64,000 bases of DNA. Origin: Microlunatus antarcticus (GTDB lineage Bacteria > Actinomycetota > Actinomycetes > Propionibacteriales > Propionibacteriaceae). Numbering within the stretch: the first letter of the stretch is position 1; every line of letters begins with the position of its first letter. Below the pieces are notes generated by a model that did no database searches, had not been told where the DNA came from, and worked only from the letters and a program-made list of their open reading frames with translations. Positions 12,853 through 22,670 of this stretch are shown in pieces. Where the stretch lies: contig NZ_JACHZG010000001.1 of the NCBI RefSeq assembly GCF_014193425.1, forward strand, positions 1,302,001 to 1,366,000. The letters are read 5' to 3'. Position numbers and translations under genes: made by a program.

Positions 12853-13131
12853 GTGCCTGCCTACCGCTCTCTCTTCGCCGGGTTCGCCCAGCTGGCCGAG
12901 GAGGTCGGGCAGGCGAGCCGGGCCAACCGCGAGCTCTTCGAGCAGCTGGTCGCGGCCGAGGTCGGCCGGGTGGCCGCCCGCCTGGGCGTCGTTGCGGCGA
13001 CCGACCTGAGGGCGGCGCGCGAGCGGCTCGACGTCGCCGAGGGCGAGCTCGACGTCCTGCGGCTCGAGCTCGACGACCTGCAGCTGCGGGTCGCGACGCT
13101 GGAGGCCGCCCTGCCCGAGGTGGCGGAGTGA
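12853..13131 (+). CDS. Small conserved coiled-coil protein, unknown function
   Basis: 92 residues, no signal peptide or membrane segment. After MPAYRSLFAGFAQLAEEVGQ the protein is helical and heptad-rich (RERLDVAEGELDVLRLELDDLQ), suggesting a coiled coil at residues ~50-90 that may oligomerise. I do not recognise a named family; short proteins of this kind occur between the HAD phosphatase and tlyA in related actinobacteria. GTG start with a -10 box 6 nt upstream and no ribosome site, so leaderless translation is likely. The stop TGA overlaps the next start (GTGA). Confidence 0.7.
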   Translation: MPAYRSLFAGFAQLAEEVGQASRANRELFEQLVAAEVGRVAARLGVVAATDLRAARERLDVAEGELDVLRLELDDLQLRVATLEAALPEVAE

Positions 13132-13328
13132 GCGACGTGGCTCCTGTCCCGCAGACCGGGGACCGGCGGGTCGACGAGGCCCTGCGGGGTGTCGACGGGC
13201 TCGACGACGTGCCGGTCGACGAGCACGCGGAACGTCTCTCGACCGCGCACAGCGCCCTGCAGGAGGTCCTGCGGACCCCTGTCGACCACGCACCGGCCGG
13301 CCGGCCGTCTCCCGGGCCGAGGCCATGA
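13128..13328 (+). CDS. Small hypothetical protein before tlyA (Rv1693 position)
   Basis: 66 residues starting SDVAPVPQTGDRRVDEALRG. One amphipathic helix region (DEHAERLSTAHSALQEVLR) is followed by a Pro-rich tail. It sits between two 4-bp overlaps, GTGA with the gene before and ATGA with tlyA after, a pattern that supports it as a real translated link in the operon. M. tuberculosis has a protein of about 60 residues (Rv1693) at the same place. Function unknown. Confidence 0.68.
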   Translation: MSDVAPVPQTGDRRVDEALRGVDGLDDVPVDEHAERLSTAHSALQEVLRTPVDHAPAGRPSPGPRP

Positions 13329-14152
13329 CCACGACACCGGAGCCGGAGGCGACTTCGGAGACCGAAGGGACGGCCCCGCCCGAGACTCCCGGAACCGTCC
13401 CGGTCCGGCTCGACCGCGCCCTCGTCGACCGCGGTCTCGCGCGCTCCCGTGGTCAGGCCGCAGAGCTCATCAAGGCCGGTCGGGTCAGCCTCGACGGGCG
13501 GACGGTGCTCAAGCCCTCCGACCTCGTCGCCGGCACCGAGCAGCTCGAGGCGCGCACCGACCCGTACGTGTCCCGCGGCGCCCACAAGCTGGCCGGTGCC
13601 CTGGACGACCTCGGCCTGGTCCCGTCCGGCCGCGCGCTGGACGCCGGCTCCTCGACGGGCGGCTTCACGCAGGTGCTCCTCGAGCGGGGCGTCGAGGAGG
13701 TGTACGCGGTCGACGTCGGCACCGAGCAGCTGGCCGAGCTGCTGCGCGCCGACCCGCGTGTGCACGTCCACGAGCAGACCAGCGCCCGGGACCTGACGCC
13801 CGACAACCTGGACGGGCGTCCGGTCGACCTCGTCGTGGCCGACCTCTCCTTCATCTCGCTGACCAAGTTCGTCGACACCTTCAGCGAGGTCACCGCGCCG
13901 GACGGGACCTGGCTGCTGATGGTCAAGCCCCAGTTCGAGGTCGGCCGCGCCGCGCTGGACAAGGGCGGCGTCGTGCGCAACCCCGGGCTCCACCGGAAGG
14001 CGGTCGACGGGGTCGCCGCGGCCGCGGCAGCGCTCGGCTGGCACGTCCAGGCCGTGGTCGCGAGCCGGCTGCCCGGGCCGGCGGGCAACCAGGAGTTCTT
14101 CGTCCACCTGAGCCGGACGCCGTGCGCGCACCCGGTCACCCCGTGGCCGTGA
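13325..14152 (+). CDS. tlyA: TlyA, rRNA 2'-O-methyltransferase (hemolysin A family)
   Basis: 275 residues. A disordered acidic N-terminal extension of ~27 residues is followed by an S4 RNA-binding domain (VRLDRALVDRGLARSRGQAAELIKAG) and an FtsJ-type Rossmann methyltransferase domain with the SAM loop DAGSSTGGFTQVLLERG, VADLSFIS and LVKPQFEVG. TlyA 2'-O-methylates C1920 of 23S rRNA and, in the TlyAII form, also C1409 of 16S rRNA, which makes cells sensitive to capreomycin. Here the chain ends only ~12 residues after the last strand (EFFVHLS), shorter than mycobacterial TlyA. The 16S gene of this window has A at 1409. The overlap ATGA with the upstream gene implies co-translation. Confidence 0.92.
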   Translation: MTTTPEPEATSETEGTAPPETPGTVPVRLDRALVDRGLARSRGQAAELIKAGRVSLDGRTVLKPSDLVAGTEQLEARTDPYVSRGAHKLAGALDDLGLVPSGRALDAGSSTGGFTQVLLERGVEEVYAVDVGTEQLAELLRADPRVHVHEQTSARDLTPDNLDGRPVDLVVADLSFISLTKFVDTFSEVTAPDGTWLLMVKPQFEVGRAALDKGGVVRNPGLHRKAVDGVAAAAAALGWHVQAVVASRLPGPAGNQEFFVHLSRTPCAHPVTPWP

Positions 14153-14156
14153 TCCC

Positions 14157-14162
14157 TATGCT
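14157..14162 (+). promoter_or_regulatory. -10 box for leaderless nadK transcript
   Basis: TATGCT, 6 nt, then GTG 14169. It lies just after the tlyA stop and gives nadK-recN its own start site. Confidence 0.55.
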
Positions 14163-14168
14163 GACGCG

Positions 14169-15206
14169 GTGACGACCACACCCGCACCACGCAGGCGCGT
14201 GGCCGTCCTCACGCACATGGGCCGGCCGACCGCGATCACCGCGGCCACCCGGCTGATCCGGGGTCTGCACGAGGCCGGCATCGTCAGCGCGCTCCCCGAG
14301 GGCGACGCCGCCTGCCTGCCGCCGGACCTCGCCGCGACCGTCGTCCCGCTCGAGCCGCCCGACCAGGTCATGCCCGACATGGAGCTGATGGTCGTCCTCG
14401 GCGGAGACGGCTCCATCCTGCGGGGGACGGAGTGGGTGCTGCAGGCCGACGTCCCGCTGCTCGGGGTCAACCTCGGCCACGTCGGCTTCCTCGCCGAGGC
14501 GGAGTCGTCGGAGATCGACAGCATCGTCACGCGGATCGTCGAGCGCTCGTACGCGGTCGAGGAACGTTCGACGATCGAGGTCGCCCTCCGCGACTGCGCG
14601 AGCGGCGAGGTGACCTGGTCGTCCTACGCGGTCAACGAGGTCTCGATCGAGAAGGCCTCGCGGGAACGCGTGCTCGAGGTGCTCGTCGAGATCGACGGCC
14701 GGCCGCTCTCGCGGTGGGCCTGTGACGGCGTGCTGCTGTCGACCCCGACCGGCTCCACCGCGTACGCCTTCTCCGCCGGCGGACCCGTGATCTGGCCGAA
14801 CGTCGACGCGCTGCTGGTCGTGCCGCTGAGCGCGCACGCGCTGTTCGCCCGGCCGCTGGTGCTCGGCCCGACCTCCCACGTGGTCATCCAGCTGATCGAG
14901 CGTTCGCAGACCGACGGGGTCGTGTGGTGCGACGGGCGACGTTCCGCGGACCTGCGCGCCGGGCTGCAGATCGAGGTGCAGCAGGGCCGTCACCGACTGC
15001 TCCTGGCCCGGCTGTCCGAGGCGCCCTTCACCGACCGGCTGGTGAACAAGTTCGGGCTGCGCGTCGAGGGCTGGCGCGGCGAGGCCGAGGAACGCACCAG
15101 CCGTGAGGACCGCTCCGTCTCGCTCGGCTCCGGCGAGAACCCGGACGAGTCCGACGACCCCGACGACGACGGCTCGCGCTGCACGAGCGGGGCCACGAGC
15201 CCGTGA
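14169..15206 (+). CDS. nadK: NAD kinase
   Basis: Phosphorylates NAD to NADP with ATP or polyphosphate in the cytosol. 345 residues. The diacylglycerol/NAD-kinase fold shows GGDGSILRGTEW at residue ~75, NLGHVGFLAEAE at ~98, YAVNEVSIEK and the substrate loop STPTGSTAYAFSAGGPV near 195. The C-terminal ~50 residues are a charged extension (EDRSVSLGSGENPDESDDPDDD) absent from shorter homologues. GTG start, apparently leaderless. The stop overlaps the recN start by 4 bp. Order tlyA-nadK-recN is conserved across actinobacteria. Confidence 0.93.
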   Translation: MTTTPAPRRRVAVLTHMGRPTAITAATRLIRGLHEAGIVSALPEGDAACLPPDLAATVVPLEPPDQVMPDMELMVVLGGDGSILRGTEWVLQADVPLLGVNLGHVGFLAEAESSEIDSIVTRIVERSYAVEERSTIEVALRDCASGEVTWSSYAVNEVSIEKASRERVLEVLVEIDGRPLSRWACDGVLLSTPTGSTAYAFSAGGPVIWPNVDALLVVPLSAHALFARPLVLGPTSHVVIQLIERSQTDGVVWCDGRRSADLRAGLQIEVQQGRHRLLLARLSEAPFTDRLVNKFGLRVEGWRGEAEERTSREDRSVSLGSGENPDESDDPDDDGSRCTSGATSP

Positions 15207-16915
15207 TCTCCGAGCTGCACATCCACGACCTCGGCGTCATCAACGACGCCGTCGTGGAGCCCCATCCCGGCCTGACGGTCGTGACGGGAGAGACCGGCGC
15301 GGGCAAGACCATGATCGTCACCGGGATCGGGCTGCTCCTGGGCGATCGGGCCGAGGCCCGCTCGGTGCGTTCGGGGACCGAGCGCGCCGTGGTCGAGGGA
15401 CGCCTGACCGTGCCCGACGGCCCCGAGACGAGCCGGCTGGCCACCCGGGTCCGCGACGCCGGCGGCGACCTGGACGACGACGAGCTGGTCGTCGCCCGCC
15501 ACATCACCGCGGCCGGCCGCTCCCGCGCGTTCCTGGGCGGGGCGCCGGTGCCGGTGTCGGTCTGCGCCGAGGTGACGACCGAGCTCGTCGCCATCCACGG
15601 GCAGTCCGAGCAGATCCGGCTCTCCGCGGCCGGGCGCCAGCGTGAGCTGCTCGACGCGTACGCCGGTCCCGAGCTGGCCGCGCTCCTCGCCACCTACCGG
15701 CAGCGCTGGGCCGAGCACCGCGCGGCCCGCGTCGAGCTCGACACCCTCGTCGCGGCGAGCGCGGAACGCGCCCGCGAGGTCGAGCTGCTGCGCTTCGGGC
15801 TCGAGCAGATCGAGGTCGTCGAGCCCCAGCCGGGGGAGGACCTCGCCCTGGCGGCCGAGTCGACCCGGCTGCAGAACGCCGACGACCTGCGGCTGTCCGT
15901 CGGCGGCGCTCTGGCCGGGCTGTCCGGCGACCCCGACGACCCCCGCGGGGGCGGCGGCGCCATGGCCGCGCTCGCCGACGCACGCCGGAGCCTCGACCAC
16001 GCCTCGGCGGACCCCGTGCTGGAGGCGCTCGCCGTCCGGGTCGCCGAGGCCTCCTACCTCGTGGCCGACGTCGCGTCCGACCTGGCGCGCTACGTCGACG
16101 ACCTCGTCGCCGACCCCCGACGTCTGGAGTGGGTGTCGGAGCGGCGCGCCCATCTCTCCGGGCTCACCCGCTCGTACGGGCCCACCGTCGACGACGCGCT
16201 GGCCTGGTCGGCCCGCGCGGTCCAGCGGCTCACCGAGCTGGAGGGCGGCGACGAACGGATCGGCGAGCTCACCGTGGCCGTCGAGCAGCAGGACGCCGAC
16301 CTCCGCGAGCGCGCGGCCCGGCTCACCGAGCTGCGCGGCGGCGCGGCCCAAGGCTTCGCCGACGCCGTGTCGGCCGAGCTCACCGCCCTGGCCATGCCGC
16401 ACGCCCGGCTGACCTTCGCGCTCACGCCGACGGCCCTGGGGGCGTCCGGGGCGGACGCGGTCGACCTGCTCTTCGCCGCCAACCCCGGCACCGAGCCGCG
16501 CAGCCTCGGCAAGGTCGCCTCGGGCGGCGAGCTCTCGCGCGTCCGGCTCGCCCTCGAGGTCGTGCTCGCCGCCGACCGCCCGGGCGGCACCCTGGTCTTC
16601 GACGAGGTGGACGCGGGCGTCGGCGGCCGGGTGGCGGTGGAGATCGGGCGACGCCTCGCCGAGCTCGCCCGGCACAGCCAGGTCGTGGTCGTCACGCACC
16701 TCGCCCAGGTCGCGGCTTTCGCCGACCGGCACTACGTCGTGGTCAAGGCCGACGACGGGCAGGTCACGACCAGCGGGGTCGTCCGGCTGCGCGAGGACCA
16801 GCGCACCGAGGAGCTGGCGCGGATGATGGCCGGCCTCGACACGACCGACTCCGCGCTCGCCCACGCGGGCGAGCTGGTGGAGCTCGCGGCGTCCGCCCGT
16901 TCCGGCGGCCGCTGA
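15203..16915 (+). CDS. recN: DNA repair protein RecN
   Basis: SMC-like ATPase for double-strand break repair. 570 residues. Walker A GETGAGKTMIV at residue ~31, a long central coiled-coil region (LRFGLEQIEVVEPQPGEDL and following), signature LGKVASGGELSRVRLALE near 435, Walker B LVFDEVDAGVGG and the H-loop VVVVTHLAQVAA. Length is normal for RecN. GTG start overlaps the nadK stop (GTGA), so the two are translationally coupled. Confidence 0.95.
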   Translation: MISELHIHDLGVINDAVVEPHPGLTVVTGETGAGKTMIVTGIGLLLGDRAEARSVRSGTERAVVEGRLTVPDGPETSRLATRVRDAGGDLDDDELVVARHITAAGRSRAFLGGAPVPVSVCAEVTTELVAIHGQSEQIRLSAAGRQRELLDAYAGPELAALLATYRQRWAEHRAARVELDTLVAASAERAREVELLRFGLEQIEVVEPQPGEDLALAAESTRLQNADDLRLSVGGALAGLSGDPDDPRGGGGAMAALADARRSLDHASADPVLEALAVRVAEASYLVADVASDLARYVDDLVADPRRLEWVSERRAHLSGLTRSYGPTVDDALAWSARAVQRLTELEGGDERIGELTVAVEQQDADLRERAARLTELRGGAAQGFADAVSAELTALAMPHARLTFALTPTALGASGADAVDLLFAANPGTEPRSLGKVASGGELSRVRLALEVVLAADRPGGTLVFDEVDAGVGGRVAVEIGRRLAELARHSQVVVVTHLAQVAAFADRHYVVVKADDGQVTTSGVVRLREDQRTEELARMMAGLDTTDSALAHAGELVELAASARSGGR

Positions 16916-16991
16916 GCCCGTCGACCACACCGGCGCCGCGCGTTCACGTGAGGGCCGACGGCCCGGCACCCGTGGGAGGATGGCCGGCGTC

Positions 16992-18173
16992 ATGAAGCTG
17001 CCCGCCCTCCTCCGTCGCAGGGCGGAGCCGGCGGAGGTCGGCGGGGTCGCCCGGATCGACCGCAGGACCAAGAACCTGACCAAGCGGCTGCAGCCCGGCG
17101 AGGTCGCGATCATCCACCACTCCGACCTGGACCGGGTCAGCGCGGAGGCGCTCGTCGCGACGGGTGCGGGCGTCGTGGTGAACGCCGTCCCGTCGGTCTC
17201 CGGGCGCTACCCCAACCTGGGGCCGAGCATCCTGCTCGAGGCCGGCATCCCGCTCATCGACGACGTGGGCGAGGACGTGTTCACCCTGGTCACCGAGGGC
17301 GACCGGCTGGTCGTCGACGGCGACCGGCTGCTCGACGTCGAGGGTGCGGTGGTGACCAGCGGCACGCTCGTCACGACCGAGGTGCTGGAGCAGCAGCTCG
17401 AGCAGGCCCGGGCGGGGCTCTCGGACCAGATCGACGCCTTCACGCTCAACACGATGACCTACCTCCGCGAGGAGAAGGAGCTGCTGCTCGAGGGCGTCGG
17501 GGTCCCCGAGATCCGGACGCAGATCGAGGACCGGCACGTCCTCATCGTCGTGCGCGGCTACAACTACCGCGGCGACCTCGACGTGCTCCGTCCCTACATC
17601 TCGGAGTACAAGCCGCTGCTGATCGGCGTCGACGGCGGGGCGGACGCGCTGCTGGAGGCGGGCTACAAGCCGAACATGATCATCGGCGACATGGACTCCT
17701 GCTCCGACGCCGCGCTGCAGTGCGGCGCCGAGCTGGTGGTGCACGCCTACAAGGACGGCCGTGCGCCCGGGATCGAGCGGATCGAGGCCCTCGGCCTCAG
17801 CGCCGTGGTGTTCCCGTCGCTCGGGACGAGCGAGGACGCCGCCATGCTGCTCGCCGACTCGTACGGCGCCCGCCTCCTGGTCGCGGTGGGCACCCACTAC
17901 TCGCTCGTCGAGTTCCTGGACAAGGGACGCGAGGGCATGGCCTCGACGTTCCTCACGCGGCTGCGGGTCGGCTCCAAGCTCGTCGACGCCAAGGGCGTCT
18001 CCCGCATCTACCGCAGCCAGGTCAAGGGCTGGCACCTCGTGCTGCTCGTCCTGTCGGGCGTCGTCGCGCTCGTCACCGCGATGGCGATGACCGACGTCGG
18101 CGGGGCGCTCGGCAGCGTCCTGATGGCCCGCCTGCGGGACCTCGCGTACTGGATCAAGGAACTCTTCACGTGA
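16992..18173 (+). CDS. steA: SteA-like cytokinetic ring protein (Rv1697 family)
   Basis: 393 residues from ATG 16992; the ATG at 16980 is in frame but sits on the ribosome site, and homologues begin MK..ALL. The N-terminus holds VNAVPSVSGRYPNLGP, typical of the family. The middle is a thiamin-pyrophosphokinase-like domain (LLIGVDGGADALLEAGYKPNMIIGDMD, quoted in part: IIGDMDSCSD). A single C-terminal membrane helix (WHLVLLVLSGVVALVTAMAM) precedes a short tail. In Corynebacterium SteA pairs with SteB at the division septum and affects cell separation. Here it overlaps steB by 4 bp, consistent with a complex. Confidence 0.87.
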   Translation: MKLPALLRRRAEPAEVGGVARIDRRTKNLTKRLQPGEVAIIHHSDLDRVSAEALVATGAGVVVNAVPSVSGRYPNLGPSILLEAGIPLIDDVGEDVFTLVTEGDRLVVDGDRLLDVEGAVVTSGTLVTTEVLEQQLEQARAGLSDQIDAFTLNTMTYLREEKELLLEGVGVPEIRTQIEDRHVLIVVRGYNYRGDLDVLRPYISEYKPLLIGVDGGADALLEAGYKPNMIIGDMDSCSDAALQCGAELVVHAYKDGRAPGIERIEALGLSAVVFPSLGTSEDAAMLLADSYGARLLVAVGTHYSLVEFLDKGREGMASTFLTRLRVGSKLVDAKGVSRIYRSQVKGWHLVLLVLSGVVALVTAMAMTDVGGALGSVLMARLRDLAYWIKELFT

Positions 18174-19102
18174 TCAACTTCCGCTACCACATCGTCTCGC
18201 TGATGGCGGTGTTCCTGGCGCTCGCCGTGGGCATCGCCGTCGGCGTCTCGCTCAGCCCCTCGGTCGACGAGGGCATCCTCGCGCAGGCCCAGCAGGACCG
18301 TAACCAGGTCACGGCGCTGCGCAGCGAGCTGACCCGGCGCGACAACCTCGACACCTACCGCAGCACGTACGACCAGCGCACGGCCCAGCTCGTGCTGGCC
18401 GGGCGGCTGACCGACTCCCGGGTGGCGCTGGTCGTCCTGCCCGACGCCCCGGGCGCGGTCGTCGCGGCCGTCTCCGACGCGGTGGCCCAGGCCGGCGGCC
18501 GGGTGGTCGCCGAGGTGAAGGTGCAGCAGGAGGTCTTCGACCCGACCCAGGCCGACACCGTCGACCGGGCGGTCGCCGACCTCGGCATGGTCGGCCTCAC
18601 CGACGACATGACGCCCGCCACCAAGGTCGGCTGGTGCCTCTCACGGGCGATCGCGTCCAAGAACGCCGGGAGCCGCGACGTCGACGCCCGGACCGTCGGT
18701 CGCACGCTGGCCTCCGCCGGTCTCGCCGACGTCCGCGACGACCAGGACGACACCGCGCAGCTCGTCATCGTCATCACCGCGCCCACGGCGGCCCAGCCGC
18801 CGGCCACCGAGGTGACGCAGGCCCACGTCGAGCTCGACGTCGGGATCCGGGACCAGCCGGGCAACGTCGACCACATCCCGGTCGTCGTGGCGGGCTCGAA
18901 CAGCGACGGTCTGGACGGGACGGACGTCGGCGCGATCCGGACGTCGTCGCCCGCGTCGGGCGAGCTCAGCACGGTCGACGTGGCCGACCTGCCCAGCGGC
19001 GTCGTGACGACGGTCCTCGCCGGCAAGGAGCAGCTGCTGGGGGAGCAGGGCCACTACGGCGCGCTCGGCCGCGCCGACGACGCGCTCCCCGCGGTGCGCT
19101 GA
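18170..19102 (+). CDS. steB: SteB/MctB-like membrane-anchored protein (Rv1698 family)
   Basis: 310 residues. A signal-anchor helix near the N-terminus (INFRYHIVSLMAVFLALAVG, then IAVGVSLS) is followed by a coiled coil (ILAQAQQDRNQVTALRSELTRRD) and an extracytoplasmic domain. The family has been described as MctB, a copper-related channel protein in mycobacteria, and as SteB, the SteA partner in cell division. The 4-bp overlap with steA favours the division role here, which is inference. GTG start 18170. Confidence 0.85.
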   Translation: MINFRYHIVSLMAVFLALAVGIAVGVSLSPSVDEGILAQAQQDRNQVTALRSELTRRDNLDTYRSTYDQRTAQLVLAGRLTDSRVALVVLPDAPGAVVAAVSDAVAQAGGRVVAEVKVQQEVFDPTQADTVDRAVADLGMVGLTDDMTPATKVGWCLSRAIASKNAGSRDVDARTVGRTLASAGLADVRDDQDDTAQLVIVITAPTAAQPPATEVTQAHVELDVGIRDQPGNVDHIPVVVAGSNSDGLDGTDVGAIRTSSPASGELSTVDVADLPSGVVTTVLAGKEQLLGEQGHYGALGRADDALPAVR

Positions 19103-19105
19103 CCC

Positions 19106-19975
19106 GTGGTCGCGACCCTTGTGCGGGGGCTGGCGTCCACCGCGGCGGCGGCCGCGACGGCGCTGGTGGGCGGGGCCGTGGTGACCCGGACCGGGAACGT
19201 TCCGTGGGTGCGCCGCTGGAGCCGCACCAACCACGCCGGTGAGCCGGTGACCCTGCTCGAGGGACCGGTGGCCGTCGGCGCGCTGGCGGTGGGCACGCTC
19301 GTCGGGGCCGCGCTCGGTGCGCCCCCCTCGCAGGTCCTCGCCGTCGGCGTGGCCGGCGTCGGGTCGGGGCTGGTGGGGGCGTACGACGACCTGCACGGCT
19401 CGGCGCAGGCGCGCGGGTTCCGTGGGCACCTCGCCGCCCTGCGCCGGGGCCGCGTGACGAGCGGGACGGTGAAGATCGTCGGGGTGGGCCTGAGCGGCCT
19501 CGCCGCCGCCGTGGTGCTGGGGCGTCATCGCGCCGCCGGCCTCGGGCTCGTCGACGTGGTCGTCGACACCGCGCTGGTCGCCGGCACCGCCAACCTGGTC
19601 AACCTGCTCGACCTCCGTCCCGGTCGGGCGGCCAAGGTCGTGGTGCTGCTCGCCGGCGGTCTGGCCGGCGCCGGTGGGGGACCCGCGCTGGGCGCCGCGG
19701 TCGGCAGCCTCCCCACGGACCTGACCGCACGGTCCATGCTCGGTGACTGCGGGGCGAACGCGCTCGGCGCGGCCACGGCCACCGCTGCCGCCGGAACGCT
19801 GGACCGGCCCGCGCGGCTCGTCGGCCTCGCCGCCGTCGTGGCGCTCAACGCGGCCAGCGAGCGCGTCAGCTTCACCGCCGTCATCGCCCGTACGCCCGCG
19901 CTGGCCTGGCTGGACGGGCTCGGCCGCGACCCGGCGCCGGGCGGGCCGGTGTCGAGCGAGCCCGGGCCCGGATGA
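19106..19975 (+). CDS. Divergent MraY/WecA-like polyprenyl-phosphate glycosyl-1-phosphate transferase
   Basis: 289 residues with about seven hydrophobic segments. Family marks: [19 protein letters not shown], matching the Asp-Asp motif and following loop of MraY/WecA, and [15 protein letters not shown] where the family has N..N..DGx[17 protein letters not shown] corresponds to MGDTGS..LG. The usual histidine-rich loop is absent. The enzyme would load a sugar-1-phosphate on a lipid carrier, but the altered motifs make catalysis uncertain. GTG start 3 bases after steB; the stop overlaps the MurJ-like gene (ATGA). Part of a surface-glycan group with the next three genes. Confidence 0.75.
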   Translation: MVATLVRGLASTAAAAATALVGGAVVTRTGNVPWVRRWSRTNHAGEPVTLLEGPVAVGALAVGTLVGAALGAPPSQVLAVGVAGVGSGLVGAYDDLHGSAQARGFRGHLAALRRGRVTSGTVKIVGVGLSGLAAAVVLGRHRAAGLGLVDVVVDTALVAGTANLVNLLDLRPGRAAKVVVLLAGGLAGAGGGPALGAAVGSLPTDLTARSMLGDCGANALGAATATAAAGTLDRPARLVGLAAVVALNAASERVSFTAVIARTPALAWLDGLGRDPAPGGPVSSEPGPG

Positions 19976-21561
19976 GGTGGCGCGGCTCCGTCCTGCTCGG
20001 CGTCGGCGGGCTGACCCTCGCCGCGCGCGTCGTGGGCTTCGGCCGTTCGCTCGTCTTCTCCAAGACCGTCGGCGACACCTGCCTGGGTGACGTCTACAAC
20101 GCGGCGAACGCGCTGCCGAACGTGCTCTTCGAGGTCGCCGCGGGCGGGGTGCTCGCCGGGGTCGTCGTGCCCGTCGTGGCCCGGCACCTCGGCGCGGGGC
20201 GGCGCGCGGAGGCGGACCGGACGACCTCGGCGCTGCTCTCCTGGACGCTCATCGTCCTCACCGTCGTCGCCGTCGCGGCGCTGCTGGGCGCCGGGCTCTA
20301 CGCGCGGGCGTACGCGAAGGCCGACTGCGCGGGCAGCGCCGGCGTGCTGACGGCGCTGGTCGTCATGTTCGTGCCGCAGGTCTGGTTCTACGGGGTCGCC
20401 GTGGTCAGCGCGGGCGTCCTCCAGGCGCACGGCCGGTTCCTGGCCGCGGCCACCGCCCCGCTGGTGTCGAGCGTGGTCGTCGTCCTCGCGTACCTCGCCT
20501 TCGCCGGGCTCGCCACGCCGGGCGCGGGCCGCGATCTCGGGCTGCTCAGCCGTCCGGCCCTGCTGGCGCTGGGCCTGGGGACCACGGCCGGTGTGGTCGC
20601 GCTGGCGCTCTGCACCGCCGTCCCCCTGGCGCGGCTGGGCTCGCGGGTCCGGCCGACCCTGCACTTCGCGACCGGGGACGCCCGCGTGGTCGCGGCCATC
20701 GGGGCGGCCGGCCTGGCCGGGCTGGTCCTCCAGCAGGTCAGCGTGCTGGTGATCAACCTGGCCGCCCAGCGCAACCCCGACCCCGGCGCGCTCACCCGCT
20801 TCACCTGGGCCAACGCCCTCTACCTCCTCCCGTACGCCGTCCTCGCCGCACCCGTCCTGCAGCTCACGTTCCCGCGGCTAGCGGCCGCCGCCGAGCGGGG
20901 CGCCGACGACGTCGCGGCCGTCCTGCGTCGGACCGCGCCGCCGCTGGTCGTGCTGTCCTGGCTGGGCGCGGCCCTGCTCGTGGCGACCGCCGTCCCGGTG
21001 GCCCGGGTCTTCGTCATCGGTCCCGGCTCCGGGCGTACGGGGGCGCTCGCCGGTCCCGTCGCGGCCCTCGCCCCGGCCGTCCTGGCCTTCGCCCTGATGG
21101 GCCTGGCCACCCGCGCGCTGCTGGCCCAGCACCGGGCCCTCGCCGCGGGCACGACGACGGCGCTGGCGTGGGGGACGGTCACCGTCGCCGCCCTCGTCGC
21201 CGGCCTGGTGGTCCCGTCCGCGACGCTGGTCGTCGCCCTGGCCGGCAGCGTCTCGCTGGGCCTGTCCGTGGGTGCCGTCGTGGGGTGGGTGGCGCTGGTG
21301 CGGCGGACGACCCAGCGACCCGGCGTCCTCCCGGCCCTGCTGGCCGGTGCGGTCGCCGCGGTGCCGGCCGTCCTGGCCGGCGGCGCGCTGGCCCGTCTCG
21401 GCACCGACGCCGGCCTGCTCGCGGCCGTCGGGCTCGCGCTGGCCACGGCCCTGCTGACCACCGTCGTGTTCGTGGGCGTGCTCGCCCTCGTCCGGCGACC
21501 GCTGCTGCGCGCGACCTGGGCGCTGCGCCACCCCGAGCCGCTGGAGGTGGCCCGTGCCTGA
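19972..21561 (+). CDS. MurJ/MviN-like lipid flippase
   Basis: 529 residues, 13-14 hydrophobic helices, the MOP-superfamily layout of MurJ. The N-terminus ([20 protein letters not shown], then [20 protein letters not shown]) is the classical MviN start. Later landmarks are [21 protein letters not shown] and [20 protein letters not shown]. It would flip a lipid-linked precursor across the membrane. The essential MurJ usually sits near the origin with trxB and parAB in actinobacteria, so this may be a paralogue serving another glycan, as the flanking glycan genes suggest. Confidence 0.83.
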   Translation: MRWRGSVLLGVGGLTLAARVVGFGRSLVFSKTVGDTCLGDVYNAANALPNVLFEVAAGGVLAGVVVPVVARHLGAGRRAEADRTTSALLSWTLIVLTVVAVAALLGAGLYARAYAKADCAGSAGVLTALVVMFVPQVWFYGVAVVSAGVLQAHGRFLAAATAPLVSSVVVVLAYLAFAGLATPGAGRDLGLLSRPALLALGLGTTAGVVALALCTAVPLARLGSRVRPTLHFATGDARVVAAIGAAGLAGLVLQQVSVLVINLAAQRNPDPGALTRFTWANALYLLPYAVLAAPVLQLTFPRLAAAAERGADDVAAVLRRTAPPLVVLSWLGAALLVATAVPVARVFVIGPGSGRTGALAGPVAALAPAVLAFALMGLATRALLAQHRALAAGTTTALAWGTVTVAALVAGLVVPSATLVVALAGSVSLGLSVGAVVGWVALVRRTTQRPGVLPALLAGAVAAVPAVLAGGALARLGTDAGLLAAVGLALATALLTTVVFVGVLALVRRPLLRATWALRHPEPLEVARA

Positions 21562-22624
21562 CACCCGACGACCGCGGGTCGCGATGGTCCTCACCGCCAG
21601 CACCGGCGGGATCGGGCGTCACGTGGCCAGCGTGGCGCCGCGGCTGGTGGCGCGCGGCTTCGACGTCACCGTCTACGCCTCCCCGGTCACCCTCGACGCG
21701 CACGACGTCGGGGTGCCCGCGGTCACGCTGGACGCGGTCGCGCTCGCCCGCGGGGTGGGGGCCGCCGACGTGGTGCACGCCCACGGCTACAAGGCCGCCG
21801 CGCTGGCGCTGCCGTACGCCCGCGTGCGCCGCGTGCCGCTGGTCGTGACCTGGCACAACGCGGTCCTCGACACCGGCGGCGGGGCCCGGGCCGGCCGCAT
21901 CCTGCAGCGTGTGGTCGCGCGCGGCGCCGACCTGGTCCTCGCGGCGAGCAGCGACCTGCTGGCCCAGGCGGTCCAGCTCGGCGCCCACGAGGCGGCGCTG
22001 GCCCCGGTGGCCGCACCCGCGCTGGCCGCGCCGCAGGTCGGGCGCCTCGAGCGGCGTACCCGTCTCGGGCTCGCGGCCGACGACGTCCTCGTCGTCACGG
22101 TCACCCGTCTGGCGCCGCAGAAGAACCTTGACCTGCTCCTCGACCTCGCCGCCGCGACGCGCGACCGCGCCGGGCTGTCGTACGCCCTCGTCGGGTCCGG
22201 TCCGCTGCGCGACGCCCTGGCCCGTCGGGTCGCCGACGAGCGCCTGCCCGTGACGCTGGTGGGCGCGAGCGACGACGTCGCGTCCTGGTACCACGCGGCC
22301 GACCTCGTGCTGCTCCCGTCGCGCTGGGAGGCGCGTGCGCTCGTGGCCCAGGAGGCGATGCTCGCCGGCGTCCCGCTCGTGGCCACGCGGGTCGGCGGGA
22401 TCCCTGAGCTGGTGGGGGAGGCCGCCGTCCTGATCGACCCGGACGACGCCCGTGCGGCCGCGGGGGTCGTGCGCGACCTCGCCGGCGACCCCGCCGCCCG
22501 GCACCGGCTGGCCGACCTGGGCCTGCGGCAGGCCGCGACCTGGCCCGACGAGGACGACGTCGCGGACGACCTGGCCGTGTCCTACCGGCACGTCCTGACG
22601 GGCCAGACCCGTTCCGCTTCCTAG
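21554..22624 (+). CDS. Family 4 glycosyltransferase
   Basis: 356 residues, GT-B fold. N-terminal Gly-rich loop ASTGGIGRHVASVAPRLVARG, VVHAHGYKAA, then the C-terminal domain VTRLAPQKNLDLLLDLAA and LVGSGPLRDALA. The nucleotide-binding E-x7-E motif is EARALVAQEAMLAG. It would transfer a sugar from a nucleotide donor to a lipid-linked or polymer acceptor on the cytoplasmic side; donor and acceptor are unknown. The GTG start lies inside the end of the MurJ-like gene (8-bp overlap), so co-translation is likely. The TAGACT around its stop may serve the next gene. Confidence 0.85.
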   Translation: MPDTRRPRVAMVLTASTGGIGRHVASVAPRLVARGFDVTVYASPVTLDAHDVGVPAVTLDAVALARGVGAADVVHAHGYKAAALALPYARVRRVPLVVTWHNAVLDTGGGARAGRILQRVVARGADLVLAASSDLLAQAVQLGAHEAALAPVAAPALAAPQVGRLERRTRLGLAADDVLVVTVTRLAPQKNLDLLLDLAAATRDRAGLSYALVGSGPLRDALARRVADERLPVTLVGASDDVASWYHAADLVLLPSRWEARALVAQEAMLAGVPLVATRVGGIPELVGEAAVLIDPDDARAAAGVVRDLAGDPAARHRLADLGLRQAATWPDEDDVADDLAVSYRHVLTGQTRSAS

Positions 22625-22670
22625 ACTCAGGGCCGTTCTTCCGATCCCCGATCCAGACCAGCGAGACACC

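Noticed and set aside
9298-13332. Open frame of 1,344 codons on the minus strand
   Set aside because: It lies antisense to five well-supported genes and owes its length to high GC and to the repeat at 9903-10790, which lacks stops in several frames. No family motif was seen.
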